DNA from: Leptotrichia sp. HSP-342
Lineage (GTDB): Bacteria > Fusobacteriota > Fusobacteriia > Fusobacteriales > Leptotrichiaceae
Length of the DNA stretch: 64,000 nt
Direction of reading: 5' to 3'
Assembly (NCBI RefSeq): GCF_041199995.1
Contig: NZ_CP165646.1
Span: 992,001 to 1,056,000 of the forward strand
Shown here: positions 45,739-55,065 of the stretch, one piece after another
Layout: every line of letters starts with the position of its first letter
How positions within the stretch are numbered: the first letter of the stretch is position 1
Notes under the pieces: model-generated
The model's database searches: none
What the model saw: only the letters and a program-made list of their open reading frames with translations
Told to the model about the DNA's origin: nothing
Position numbers and translations under genes: made by a program

Positions 45739-48006
45739 ATGAAAAAACTGATAATAACGTTAAATTTAATTTCAGTTATTATCTATGGAGCAAGTGAGTT
45801 AAGATATGTTAACAGTCAAACATATACTCGGAATAAAGATGATTATATAGTATATAAAAAGAATGAGGCAAGAAAGTCTGGAATAAATGACTATATTGGA
45901 CTTTTTGATGGAACAATAGACTTGGATGATGTGAGCAAACTAGCAGGAATTCCTTTTCCAAAAGTATGGTATTTTCCAGGGGCAGAAAACGAGGAGTTTC
46001 AAAAGGTAAAAAAGGATAAAAGCAGTGATAATCATCTTTCATCAATGTTCCGTGCATTCATAATGATGGTAGGAAATGATTGGGGGTCACAAAATTACGG
46101 AAGACTTTATACAAGTTCATTGCAGGGGGAAAATCAGGCTGTGATGCCTTATGGGATTGCACAAAGCTCATTGACGATTACTAACAACTATAGCGGGCAT
46201 TTGACCTCGCAAGCTCCGTATTACGGAAATGTGATAAACGAGATGTCTGCATTGCCAATGACAGGCAGAAGAATGCTTGATGCAGATTATACTGAAAACG
46301 GAAACCTGTTCATACAAGCCATGGAGAATGAAACTCCAATAAATACTGTGAAACTACAGAAAAATACATCAGGAACGAAATCAGGTCTTGTGAATATTGA
46401 TAATTACACGGCAGTATCAAGCGGATATGGAATAGAAGCTCAGAAACTCATGAGAGCTGAAAGCATACATGTTATTCAGGAGATTTGCGGAGGATGGAGT
46501 AGAGGATGGGAACAGGGGGGAGACTACAAGAACAGCTGGAAAGATGTTACGACTCAAAGCTCAGGAGAAACTACCTTGGATTTTTTGGACAAAGAAAAAA
46601 AATTGAGAAATGGAAAGCTTGCCAAAATGGTGGAACATGGATACGCAAAGAATGAATGTGTGCTTTCATCCGAAAAGACGGATATTGCTTCACTACCCCT
46701 GTTGTCAAGAGCGCATACTGTGGTTGCCAATGGACAGGTATGGAATGGAAATAGGGTAACAAATGGAACTTCCTTTGCAGCTCCAAAGATTGCAGGACTT
46801 GCAGCTAAGATACAGGAGAAGTTTCCAGGGATGAGCTATCATCAAATCAAACAGCTGATACTTACGACAGCAAACAGAACAGAAGACAGATTATCGAGTT
46901 TCATAGGGTGGGGTACGCTTAACGAAACTAAGGCATTGAATGGTCCTTCTATGCTTAATGCAGGACTTATTGAGGAAGAAAAATTTTTTACAGGGATGTA
47001 CGATAAAGTAATGGCAAAAGATGGAACTAAATTTTTTTGGGCTGAAGTTCCGCAAGGAATAAAGTGGAAATGGATCAACGACATATTTCCGGGATTTGAG
47101 GATAAACCTAGTGGATATGATACATTTGACACGGCTCTTACAGGGGAGCGTCCTGATGGAAGAATGGCAAGTGCACTGAGTTATGCTTCTGTTGTTGAAG
47201 GAATAAATATTGCAAGATATGTACCTAATGAAAAGAACTTCTACTATGACGAAGATGACATGGAAACAAGAGCAGGATTAAGAAAGGCTGGAAATGGAAT
47301 ATTGGAGCTTAATGCAAATTTGAGATACAGGGAAGTAACTCAAATTCTTCAAGGGAAATTTATCCTTAATGGAAACTCTGATAGTGAACTAAGAGTATTC
47401 AAAAACGCAACACTGGAAATCAATGGAAATAGGAATATCCAAAGTTTAATTGCTGATGGAGGAAAAGTGAGCCTTAATGGAAACATGACAATAAATCATT
47501 TTGGAATTGATTCAGGGGATATAAGTTTTTCTGGAAATATCACAATAAATAACCTTTATGTAAAAAATGAGGCAGAAAAACAGAAGTACATGTCAATGAA
47601 AAATCTTAAAATAGGTAAAGTGTTTTTTAGAGATTTTGAGCCTGTAAATGCGATAATTAATAATAAGAAGGTCGCAAATATTAAGCATGAATACTTTATG
47701 AATAATTTTTCTTCTTCCCCTAAGACTTTAGGGATATATGATATAGACAAGAAAGAAATTTTTGCGAAGATTAGGGAAAGATACAAAACAAATGCAGATT
47801 CTCCAAACAGGGAATATATTCCAGGATACAAAGATGGAGGATTTACAGCTGACAGAGATCCCGACGCTGAAAGATTTAATTATAGATACTACCTAGGTGG
47901 TACAATGTGGTTCATGGGATTTAGTCCAAACCTTAAAACAACAGGTAAGGACTGGAAAATGTATGACTATCAGGCAGTACAAGGAAAATTTAAAAAGATA
48001 GAATAA
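45739..48006 (+). CDS. S8 (subtilisin)-family protease-like exported protein, no barrel
   Basis: A 755-residue exported protein with a signal peptide (1-19, ending IYGAS). The S8 family is shown by NGTSFAAPKIAGLAAKI around Ser345, followed by the usual helix and NRTEDRLSSFIGWGTLNETKA. The other triad residues sit in altered contexts: Asp57 in IGLFDGTID (normally D-S/T-G) and His99 in DNHLSSMF (normally HGT). TITNNYSG may supply the oxyanion Asn. A C-terminal region (about 520-640) has passenger-like strands (GKVSLNGNMTINHFGIDSGD), but the beta-barrel seen in fusobacterial S8 autotransporters is missing. AAAGGAG precedes the ATG. Active protease or binding derivative: undecided. Confidence 0.75.
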   Translation: MKKLIITLNLISVIIYGASELRYVNSQTYTRNKDDYIVYKKNEARKSGINDYIGLFDGTIDLDDVSKLAGIPFPKVWYFPGAENEEFQKVKKDKSSDNHLSSMFRAFIMMVGNDWGSQNYGRLYTSSLQGENQAVMPYGIAQSSLTITNNYSGHLTSQAPYYGNVINEMSALPMTGRRMLDADYTENGNLFIQAMENETPINTVKLQKNTSGTKSGLVNIDNYTAVSSGYGIEAQKLMRAESIHVIQEICGGWSRGWEQGGDYKNSWKDVTTQSSGETTLDFLDKEKKLRNGKLAKMVEHGYAKNECVLSSEKTDIASLPLLSRAHTVVANGQVWNGNRVTNGTSFAAPKIAGLAAKIQEKFPGMSYHQIKQLILTTANRTEDRLSSFIGWGTLNETKALNGPSMLNAGLIEEEKFFTGMYDKVMAKDGTKFFWAEVPQGIKWKWINDIFPGFEDKPSGYDTFDTALTGERPDGRMASALSYASVVEGINIARYVPNEKNFYYDEDDMETRAGLRKAGNGILELNANLRYREVTQILQGKFILNGNSDSELRVFKNATLEINGNRNIQSLIADGGKVSLNGNMTINHFGIDSGDISFSGNITINNLYVKNEAEKQKYMSMKNLKIGKVFFRDFEPVNAIINNKKVANIKHEYFMNNFSSSPKTLGIYDIDKKEIFAKIRERYKTNADSPNREYIPGYKDGGFTADRDPDAERFNYRYYLGGTMWFMGFSPNLKTTGKDWKMYDYQAVQGKFKKIE

Positions 48007-48184
48007 TGAATCTTTTTAATTTATAGAATGATAGGAAATATTACTGAAAATACAGAATATCATAGTTTTTTAAAAAAGGACTTAGTTGATATTTTGAAAA
48101 TTATTCTGATAAATCAAAAGATAATCAACATATGATTATAACTGATGTAAGGTTTGAATAAAAAAAATTGTATATTTAATTTTT

Positions 48185-48243
48185 AAGATATTTTTGTTAT
48201 TAGAGTTACTATTGCAATTTTTAACTAAGATATCTTTTTTTTA
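48185..48243 (+). terminator. Possible terminator after the S8 protein
   Basis: A weak 7-bp stem AAGATAT (48185-48191) with ATATCTT (48230-48236), then eight T. The remaining bases between 48007 and 48379 hold no supported gene. Confidence 0.4.
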
Positions 48244-48379
48244 TTCAAAATTATTTAGAATCAGATTTTATATAGTTTTGTTTTCTTCTTTAAATATTTA
48301 AATAATTATAATTATGTTTTATAAAAAAGAAATAAAAGTATAAAAATTACAAAATAATTTATTATTTTAAATAAAAGTG

Positions 48380-48408
48380 TTGACAAAAAACAAAATATAT
48401 ATTATAAT
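48380..48408 (+). promoter_or_regulatory. Consensus sigma70 promoter for the M48 protease gene
   Basis: Perfect TTGACA (48380-48385), 17 bases, perfect TATAAT (48403-48408). The leader is about 200 bases; it contains an AAAGGAG at 48480 not followed by a credible open frame. Confidence 0.8.
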
Positions 48409-48614
48409 TACTTTATAAAAATACAGAAATAAAATTATGTTATAACGAATAGAAATTTCTATAAAAAAATTAATTAAGAAAGGAGCTTAGATTTATAAAA
48501 TTTAATTTTACCAATGAATTTAATTTATTGTGTTGATAATGAAAAATATTAAAATTATTAATTTTTGATTGTAACTGAATAATAAAACAAATAACTAAGT
48601 TAGGAGAGATTAGA

Positions 48615-50495
48615 ATGTATTTTATTGATTTTTTTAAAAAAGTATTTAATTTAAAAAATATTGGGATAATTGTATGGATGGTAATAAACTTATATATAAT
48701 AATTAGTTTTTTTCCAACAACTAAAGGAGTCACAAATGGTTCTGAGGCATTAGTAGCTATAATTCGGGGAGTTATTGTATATGCGATTTCTGTAGCATTG
48801 GCATTATCTCCAATAGGTGAGGCGATTTTTAGGTCAATGAATGGATGTAGAGAAATTGTTGATTCATCCATTCTTAACCGATTGACACCATTATTTAATG
48901 AAATTTATGAAAAAGCTAAGTTAAAAGATCCGAATTTGTCACAGAACATTAAACTGTACATGGTAGACCAGCCCTATCCAAATGCCTTTGCACTTGGAAG
49001 AAATACAGTTTGTGTAACAAACGGACTGCTGCACCTGGATGATGATGAAATAAAAGGTATTTTTGCTCATGAGTTTGCACACCTATCAAATAAAGATACA
49101 GATATTTCGTTGTTTATATATGTAGGAAATTTACTTGCTTCATTAATGTTCCTTATTCTTAGAGTCATACTTTTTATAATAAGTTTTCTTATGATAAGTT
49201 TTTCTGAATCAAACAGCACATATGAAACGTATGATGCTTATGGAAGACGACAAAGAAAAAAAGACGGAGCTTTAAAAGGATTTGCCTTAGCAACAGGTCT
49301 TGATATGATTTATGTGGCGATAATTGGACTATATACAAAATTAGGAATAATTTTAGTAAGTCATTCAAGCAGAAGTCATGAATTTGCAGCAGATAAATTT
49401 GCATATAATTTGGGGTATGGAAGGGAGTTAAGAGACGCTTTGGTAGAATTGCAGGGAGAAACTGAGAAGCCAACAGGCTTTGTAGCAAACCTTATGGCAA
49501 CTCATCCTAAAACAGCATTAAGAATTGAAAAATTAAATATGTATTTATCAGGAAATTTTGACGATGATTTGAATAAATCTATAGATGAAGAGCCACAAAC
49601 ATCAAATGACAAAACTGACACAGCTGACTATAATACAGGTAAAACAGATTATTCGTCAGCTAGTTCAAACGATACGGCTTCCTTTAACAAAGAAGAAACA
49701 AAATATTCAGTTGATTCCAATGATACAATGAGACAGCCAACAATTAACGGTGTAATTTTTATTGATGATGATATAAATTCTGATAAAAACATCAATAATG
49801 TTAAGAATCAGGAAATTATAAACGAAAGAACAACAGCTTCAAATACAGCAACTTTTAATAAAAATGAAGAAAAAATTAGTTCAACTGATGTATCAAAACA
49901 GCATAATGATACAACTTTCAGGGAAGATAATAGCAAAAAGGGTAGTTATGAAAAAATAGAGGATACAAAAGCAAAAACGAAAGTGGAAGTGACTAGCTCA
50001 AGTCAAAAAAATAATGATAGAATATTTTATATAGGATTATTTGCTTCAAGTTTTATTCAAATTATTCCAGCGATTTTTACAAAGACTGCTTTTTTGTTAC
50101 TTAATATTGGAGTTATATTTGGTGATAAATTCCAGCTATATGACTTAGCTATAAGCATTACTTATTTTGCCGATGCACTTGGTGAAGTATTTGATAAGAT
50201 AATATATTTATTTACACGAGAATTATATTTAGCATGTGATATAATTTTAATATTATTATCAATACTAATAATTATAAAATTAAATAAAGAAAACAGGGGA
50301 AATGAATTAAAACGAATAAATTATTTATCAGCAATAGTTGGGAGCTGTATGCGTATTTTTATTCGAATAGCAAGTTATTATTATATAATGGATTTAAAGA
50401 ATTTAGATAATTTGTGTGATGTTATTTTATTAATATCAGCTATCGCAAATGGAATTCTTATCTTCAAAAGAAAAAAGAACAATAAAAAATATTAA
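48615..50495 (+). CDS. M48-family (HtpX-like) membrane metalloprotease with long C-terminal extension
   Basis: A 626-residue membrane protein. Residues 1-320 are an HtpX-like zinc protease: two N-terminal helices (about 15-35 and 45-68), HEFAH at 152-156, two further helices (about 172-195 and 232-252) and the third zinc ligand Glu256 in SRSHEFAADKFAY. HtpX degrades misfolded inner-membrane proteins. Unlike HtpX (about 290 residues), it continues with a polar, repetitive T/S/N/D/K-rich stretch (about 330-465) and then four hydrophobic helices (about 475-620) in a domain I do not recognise. GGAGAG precedes the ATG. The extension may tether it or add a sensor. Confidence 0.87.
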   Translation: MYFIDFFKKVFNLKNIGIIVWMVINLYIIISFFPTTKGVTNGSEALVAIIRGVIVYAISVALALSPIGEAIFRSMNGCREIVDSSILNRLTPLFNEIYEKAKLKDPNLSQNIKLYMVDQPYPNAFALGRNTVCVTNGLLHLDDDEIKGIFAHEFAHLSNKDTDISLFIYVGNLLASLMFLILRVILFIISFLMISFSESNSTYETYDAYGRRQRKKDGALKGFALATGLDMIYVAIIGLYTKLGIILVSHSSRSHEFAADKFAYNLGYGRELRDALVELQGETEKPTGFVANLMATHPKTALRIEKLNMYLSGNFDDDLNKSIDEEPQTSNDKTDTADYNTGKTDYSSASSNDTASFNKEETKYSVDSNDTMRQPTINGVIFIDDDINSDKNINNVKNQEIINERTTASNTATFNKNEEKISSTDVSKQHNDTTFREDNSKKGSYEKIEDTKAKTKVEVTSSSQKNNDRIFYIGLFASSFIQIIPAIFTKTAFLLLNIGVIFGDKFQLYDLAISITYFADALGEVFDKIIYLFTRELYLACDIILILLSILIIIKLNKENRGNELKRINYLSAIVGSCMRIFIRIASYYYIMDLKNLDNLCDVILLISAIANGILIFKRKKNNKKY

Positions 50496-50527
50496 ATTAT
50501 TTAAAAAATGTGGTTGGAGGGATTTTT

Positions 50528-52471
50528 ATGAAAAGTAAATTTTTTAAAGTTATATTAGGGGTATTTGTTTTAGCGAATCTGGGAATGGCGGAATATGTGA
50601 AAAGGAATAATGAAATTTATTATAAGTATTCTAAAGAAGACGATATAGGGATTAAGGTAAAAAATGTTAATTTAAATACATTTAAAATATTGAATGATAG
50701 ATATGCAAAAGATGATAAAAGTGTTTATTTTTCAGGAAATAAATCATTTGAAGATGTGGACAGTAAAACTTTTGAAGTGTTGCCAAACTATTATTCAAAA
50801 GATAAAAATAATGTTTATAGGCCAATTAATGAATGGATTCACAAAATAAATGGAGCAAATCCAAAAACAATAAAAGCTTTGGGTTATTTTTATTCAAAAG
50901 ATGATAAAAATGTGTTCTATGGCTCAGATAAAATTTTAAATGTAGATGTAAATTCGTTTGTGGTTCTAGAAGGAGACCATAGTTATGCAAAAGACAAAAA
51001 TTCAGTCTATTATTCAGGAGAAAAAATTGAAGGTGCGAATCCAAAAACATTTAAAATAATTTCGGATGGAATGTATTCAAAGGATGATAAAAATGTATAT
51101 GCGACAGTAGACATTATAAAAGGTGCAGATCCTCAAACTTTTAGAAGAATTTCTGAAACAAATTATGCCAAAGATAAGAATAACCTGTATTATTACTTTG
51201 GAGATGTTAAAAATCTTGGGAAAATAAATGAAAAAGATTTTAAAGTTTTGGATAGTGATTTGATTAAAAATGGAAATGAAATCTACTATTTGGGAGAAAA
51301 AGCGAATATAAAAAATCCTGAAAAATTTGAACCAATAAAAGCTTCAGATGATAAACGTATTCTTTATGGAAAGGATGATGAAAATGTATATGCAGTAACG
51401 TCAGATGAAAAGCATGGATATTTCAAGGTTATAAAAAATGCTGATAAAGATACTTTTGAAGTAATGGAGAAAGATACCAGATATTCAAAAGATAAAAATA
51501 ATGTTTATTATGCAGGGTATAATGTTGTGCAGTTACAGGATGCAGATAAAAATAGTTTTACTATTGTAGAAGATGAAGATTTTTCATACGATAAAAAAAA
51601 TGTTTATTATGCAGGAAGAAAACTAAATGATATAAGTCCAAATGGCTTTAAAGTTACAAGACTGGTTAATAGGCGAAATATACCACTTAATTTTTTAAAT
51701 GACAATAAGAATATATACAAACTTATTGACATATTTGATGAAGAAACTGGCGAGCTGAAAAGTGTAAAAACAGCCCTTGTAAAAAGGCCTAAAGTAGATT
51801 CTAAAACTTTTGAAATATTTAGTTATTCGGAAAATTATTTCCGTGATAAAAATAACGTGTATTATGAAAATGAATTGTATAAAATGGGCTTGAAAAAAAT
51901 AGAAGGTGCAGATAGAAACAGTTTTGAAGTTTTGAATGATGAATTTTCAAAAGACAAAAACAATGTTTATTATTATGGAAATAAAATGAAAGGTATAAGT
52001 CCAGTTGGATTGGAGTTTGTGGATAGTAACTTTAAAAATGGTGAAGATATTATTTCTTTTTTTAAAACTAAAGATAAAGTTTATGCCTTGAAAACTAGAA
52101 TTGGTAAAGAAGCATACGAAATAGTCCCTTTAAATTTTGACGTAATTTCTTTTAAAGATTCCAATGCTGATTATCCGTATGGATCTAAATTTGAGGGTTA
52201 TTTTCAGGACAAAAACGGAGTTTATTATTTTGACATGTCTAAATTGGATAAATTAACTCCAAATAATATTTTTTCAAAAGTAGAAGGTGCTGATACTTCG
52301 TCATTTGTACAGTTAATGTTTGGTTATGCAAAGGATAAGAACAAGGTATATCGTGGGAATCAGGAAATTAAAGGTGCAGATCCAGAAAGTTTTAAAATAA
52401 TTGAGACAAGCGGGAAAGTTATAGTAAAGGATAAAAATAGGGCTTATAGGGAAATAAAAGAAGAATTTTAA
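50528..52471 (+). CDS. DKNYY-repeat exported protein
   Basis: A 647-residue protein with a signal peptide (1-20, ending NLGMA) and about sixteen repeats of roughly 30-45 residues. Each repeat has a DxxTFxxL or NPKTFKII strand, then YxKDKNxVYY or SKDDKNVYY and a G-rich turn (SGEKIEGA). This is the DKNYY family, abundant in fusobacteria and some Bacteroidetes and of unknown function, probably a surface or periplasmic repeat fold. Start is ATG 50528, 7 bases after GGAGG. It follows the M48 protease gene by 32 bases and may be co-transcribed. A broken relative lies at 911-1556. Confidence 0.85.
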   Translation: MKSKFFKVILGVFVLANLGMAEYVKRNNEIYYKYSKEDDIGIKVKNVNLNTFKILNDRYAKDDKSVYFSGNKSFEDVDSKTFEVLPNYYSKDKNNVYRPINEWIHKINGANPKTIKALGYFYSKDDKNVFYGSDKILNVDVNSFVVLEGDHSYAKDKNSVYYSGEKIEGANPKTFKIISDGMYSKDDKNVYATVDIIKGADPQTFRRISETNYAKDKNNLYYYFGDVKNLGKINEKDFKVLDSDLIKNGNEIYYLGEKANIKNPEKFEPIKASDDKRILYGKDDENVYAVTSDEKHGYFKVIKNADKDTFEVMEKDTRYSKDKNNVYYAGYNVVQLQDADKNSFTIVEDEDFSYDKKNVYYAGRKLNDISPNGFKVTRLVNRRNIPLNFLNDNKNIYKLIDIFDEETGELKSVKTALVKRPKVDSKTFEIFSYSENYFRDKNNVYYENELYKMGLKKIEGADRNSFEVLNDEFSKDKNNVYYYGNKMKGISPVGLEFVDSNFKNGEDIISFFKTKDKVYALKTRIGKEAYEIVPLNFDVISFKDSNADYPYGSKFEGYFQDKNGVYYFDMSKLDKLTPNNIFSKVEGADTSSFVQLMFGYAKDKNKVYRGNQEIKGADPESFKIIETSGKVIVKDKNRAYREIKEEF

Positions 52472-52489
52472 ATTGCACAGAAAAAGTTA

Positions 52490-52518
52490 GTGAAATTTAG
52501 TGATAAATATGCTATAAT
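52490..52518 (+). promoter_or_regulatory. Extended -10 promoter for the chaperone locus
   Basis: TGCTATAAT (52510-52518) is an extended -10 element. A weak -35 (GTGAAA, 52490-52495) stands 17 bases upstream of TATAAT. It lies about 90 bases before the GrpE-like gene. Confidence 0.55.
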
Positions 52519-52606
52519 ACAATAAATTGTCTAAATGTATTAAAAACATATTTAATATTAAATATAATTTGGTAAGAAATTAAGGATACATGAAAGGACA
52601 ATGATT

Positions 52607-53200
52607 ATGGAAGCGGAAAAAATTGAGAAAAGGGGCGTATCAAAAATATTTCATCCAGCTTTAAAAAATGAAGCAGTAAAATTGGATGCTGAAGAAAAAA
52701 GTGTATTTGAAGAGATTCAGGAACTTAATGAAAAAATGGATGTTATGAATGATATGGTTTCTCAAAAAATCTTAAATATAGATTTTGAAAAAAATATAGT
52801 CGACAAATTGCACAAGGAACTTCAAGACTATAAAGATGATCTTTATTTTCAGCTTATAAAACCTCTTATAATGGATTTGATAAATATGAGGGAAAGGATG
52901 AGAAGAGCTGTAAAACATTCTTCCAAAGAAACTGATGAAAAAAAAGTTGAAATGCTTGAAAGTTATGTGGAAGAAATTGAAACTATTTTAGAAAATAATA
53001 ATATAGAAATTTACGAAACTAAAAAAGAAAAAGATGATTACAAGGTAAAGAAACAGCGTATAGTAAAACAAATAAAAACATCAGATGAAAAATTACATGG
53101 AAAAATTTGTAATATTTTAACGAATGGATATATTTATACAGAAAAAAATAAAATTATCTTTCCAGAAAAAGTAGAAGTATATGTTTATAAAAACAATTAA
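52607..53200 (+). CDS. GrpE-like nucleotide exchange factor (divergent)
   Basis: A 197-residue protein with the layout of GrpE: a long coiled coil (about 25-75, EEKSVFEEIQELNEKMDVMND), a helical bundle (about 80-135, LIKPLIMDLINMRERMRRAV; KKVEMLESYVEEIETILENN) and a small C-terminal beta domain (about 140-197) ending YIYTEKNKIIFPEKVEVYV, which parallels the GYKLxDRVLRPAxVxV ending of GrpE. The usual PFDPxxHEA loop is absent. GrpE releases ADP from Hsp70; the Hsp70 gene starts 18 bases later. Start ATG 52607 is 8 bases after AAAGGA; the ATG at 52601 is too close. The assignment rests on layout and context. Confidence 0.7.
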   Translation: MEAEKIEKRGVSKIFHPALKNEAVKLDAEEKSVFEEIQELNEKMDVMNDMVSQKILNIDFEKNIVDKLHKELQDYKDDLYFQLIKPLIMDLINMRERMRRAVKHSSKETDEKKVEMLESYVEEIETILENNNIEIYETKKEKDDYKVKKQRIVKQIKTSDEKLHGKICNILTNGYIYTEKNKIIFPEKVEVYVYKNN

Positions 53201-53218
53201 ATGAAAGGAAGAATAAAA

Positions 53219-54865
53219 ATGTCAAAATATGTATTTGGAATTGATTTAGGAACAACATATTCTTGTATAGCTCGTGTAGATGAAACAGGAAGAGCAGAAG
53301 TGATTAAAAACTTAGAAGGCGAAAACATAACACCTTCTGTAGTAGCTTTTGAAGATAATAGTGTAATCGTGGGAAGCGATGCAAAAGAAGAATCAAGCAT
53401 AAAGCCAGAAACAACAGTGTTATTAGTAAAATCTTACATGGGGAAAAAAACTAGCATGCTTGATTATAATGGCGAGCCTAAAATGCCGGAAGAAATTTCA
53501 TCATATATTTTAAAAAAACTTGCAAGAGATGCTTCGGAACGGCTTGGAGTCGAAGTGAGAGATGTTGTGATAACTTGTCCTGCATATTTTGGAACAGCAG
53601 AACGTACAGCTACTAAAAATGCTGGTAAAATTGCTGGATTGAATGTTTTAGAAATTATAAGCGAACCGACAGCTGCAGCAATATATTATGGCTGCACAAG
53701 AAAACATGATGAAAAGACAGTTCTAGTGTATGATCTTGGTGGAGGAACGTTTGATGTTACAGTTATGAGAATAAGTGCTGATAAGATAGAAGTTATATGT
53801 TCTGACGGAGATCATGATTTAGGCGGTAAAAATTGGGATGAAACATTAATGTCTTATTTAATTAATCAGTTTAGTGAAAAAGTTGGATATGAAGTGGAAC
53901 CAGATGAATACTTGGATCAGAGATTAAGGGAACTGGCTGAAAAACTAAAAAAGAGATTAACTTCAAGCACTAAAGCAAGCGGAATACTGGAAGGTGATGG
54001 AAGGCAGGAAAAATTAACAATAACTAGAGAAGAATTTGAAAGAATGACATCGGTATATCTTAGAGAAACAATGAATAAAGTGGACTCTGTACTTGAAATA
54101 GCGCAAAGTAAAGGATATCAAGTTGATGAAGTTCTTTTGGTTGGGGGATCAACAAGAATGCCTCAAATAAAGGAAACGCTGGAGAAAAAATTTGAAAAAG
54201 AAAAAGTTCAGTTTCTTGAACCTGACGAAGCTGTAGCTAAAGGAGCCGCAATTCATGCTGTGAATGTTTATGTAAATAATCAGAAAAATCTTACCGAAAA
54301 AGATTTTGAATCTGATGAAGACGTGCAAGTAAATATTGATGGAGATATAAAAGAGTTAAACGCAAAAGACTATAAGGAAAAATTAAGTTTTTCTCCAGAA
54401 ATAATGAGTCTAGGGGGTAAGGCAAGAGAAGTTGTTATGGCAACAACAAAAAGCTTTGCATTAAACCCTATTGTGAACGGTAAACAAATTGGTTATAACA
54501 TGATTATAAAGAATCAGCCTTTAAATAACGGTTTTTTAGAAGTTTCAAAAGTTTTTGGAACTTATCTTGAAAATCAGGAAAGTGTAAATATAGCAATATA
54601 TGAAAATGACAGTATGGAAGAGTATTTTGAATTGGAGGAAAATTTGAAACTAGGAGATATAAATTTGGAATTGCCTAAAATTCTTCCAAAACAATCTCCA
54701 ATAGAAATAACTTTAAAATTAACTAAAGAGGGAATCCTTGAAGTAAAGGGACTTGACAAAACTAGTAATAAGGAAGTAAAGGTTGAGATGAATACAAAAG
54801 GGATTATGTCGAAAGATGAACTGGAGAAAATAAAACTTAAGGTTCAAGGTATAACATTAATATAA
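53219..54865 (+). CDS. Hsp70 (DnaK)-family chaperone without C-terminal lid
   Basis: A 548-residue Hsp70. The nucleotide-binding domain (about 1-355) is complete: GIDLGTTYSC (phosphate 1), SEPTAAAIYYG (connect 1), YDLGGGTFDVTV (phosphate 2), VLLVGGSTRMPQ (adenosine). The linker differs from the DnaK VLLLDV motif. A beta substrate domain follows (about 385-525; MSLGGKAREVVMATTKSFAL). The protein ends at GIMSKDELEKIKLKVQGITLI, where DnaK would begin its helical lid of about 100 residues, so the lid is absent. DnaK proper is not in this window; this looks like a specialised paralogue. Start ATG 53219 follows AAAGGAAG. Partners: the GrpE-like gene before and the J-like gene after. Confidence 0.9.
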   Translation: MSKYVFGIDLGTTYSCIARVDETGRAEVIKNLEGENITPSVVAFEDNSVIVGSDAKEESSIKPETTVLLVKSYMGKKTSMLDYNGEPKMPEEISSYILKKLARDASERLGVEVRDVVITCPAYFGTAERTATKNAGKIAGLNVLEIISEPTAAAIYYGCTRKHDEKTVLVYDLGGGTFDVTVMRISADKIEVICSDGDHDLGGKNWDETLMSYLINQFSEKVGYEVEPDEYLDQRLRELAEKLKKRLTSSTKASGILEGDGRQEKLTITREEFERMTSVYLRETMNKVDSVLEIAQSKGYQVDEVLLVGGSTRMPQIKETLEKKFEKEKVQFLEPDEAVAKGAAIHAVNVYVNNQKNLTEKDFESDEDVQVNIDGDIKELNAKDYKEKLSFSPEIMSLGGKAREVVMATTKSFALNPIVNGKQIGYNMIIKNQPLNNGFLEVSKVFGTYLENQESVNIAIYENDSMEEYFELEENLKLGDINLELPKILPKQSPIEITLKLTKEGILEVKGLDKTSNKEVKVEMNTKGIMSKDELEKIKLKVQGITLI

Positions 54866-54883
54866 AAATTATTTTTATAAAAT

Positions 54884-54936
54884 GCTCAAGTTTTTTAATA
54901 TCTAAATTGATATTATGGAATTTGAGTAAATTTTTA
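54884..54936 (+). terminator. Possible attenuator or terminator after the Hsp70 gene
   Basis: An imperfect hairpin: CTCAA (54884-54888) pairs with TTGAG (54921-54925), and AATATC (54898-54903) with GATATT (54909-54914); a T-rich tail follows. The 200-base gap to the J-like gene also has a TATAAT at 54955 without a good -35 box. Confidence 0.4.
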
Positions 54937-55065
54937 TTTGTTAATCATAGATTGTATAATAATTGCGAGAAATTTAAAATTACTATTTGAATTGTAATAT
55001 GGCAGTTTAATTTTAATGTAGTTTTGCTGAATTTGAATAAATAAGAATGCAAAGGAGAATATACA

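Noticed and set aside
50528..52471. CRISPR-like or tandem DNA repeat array in the DKNYY gene
   Set aside because: The repeats are at protein level with variable spacing and diverged DNA; no constant repeat/spacer pattern.
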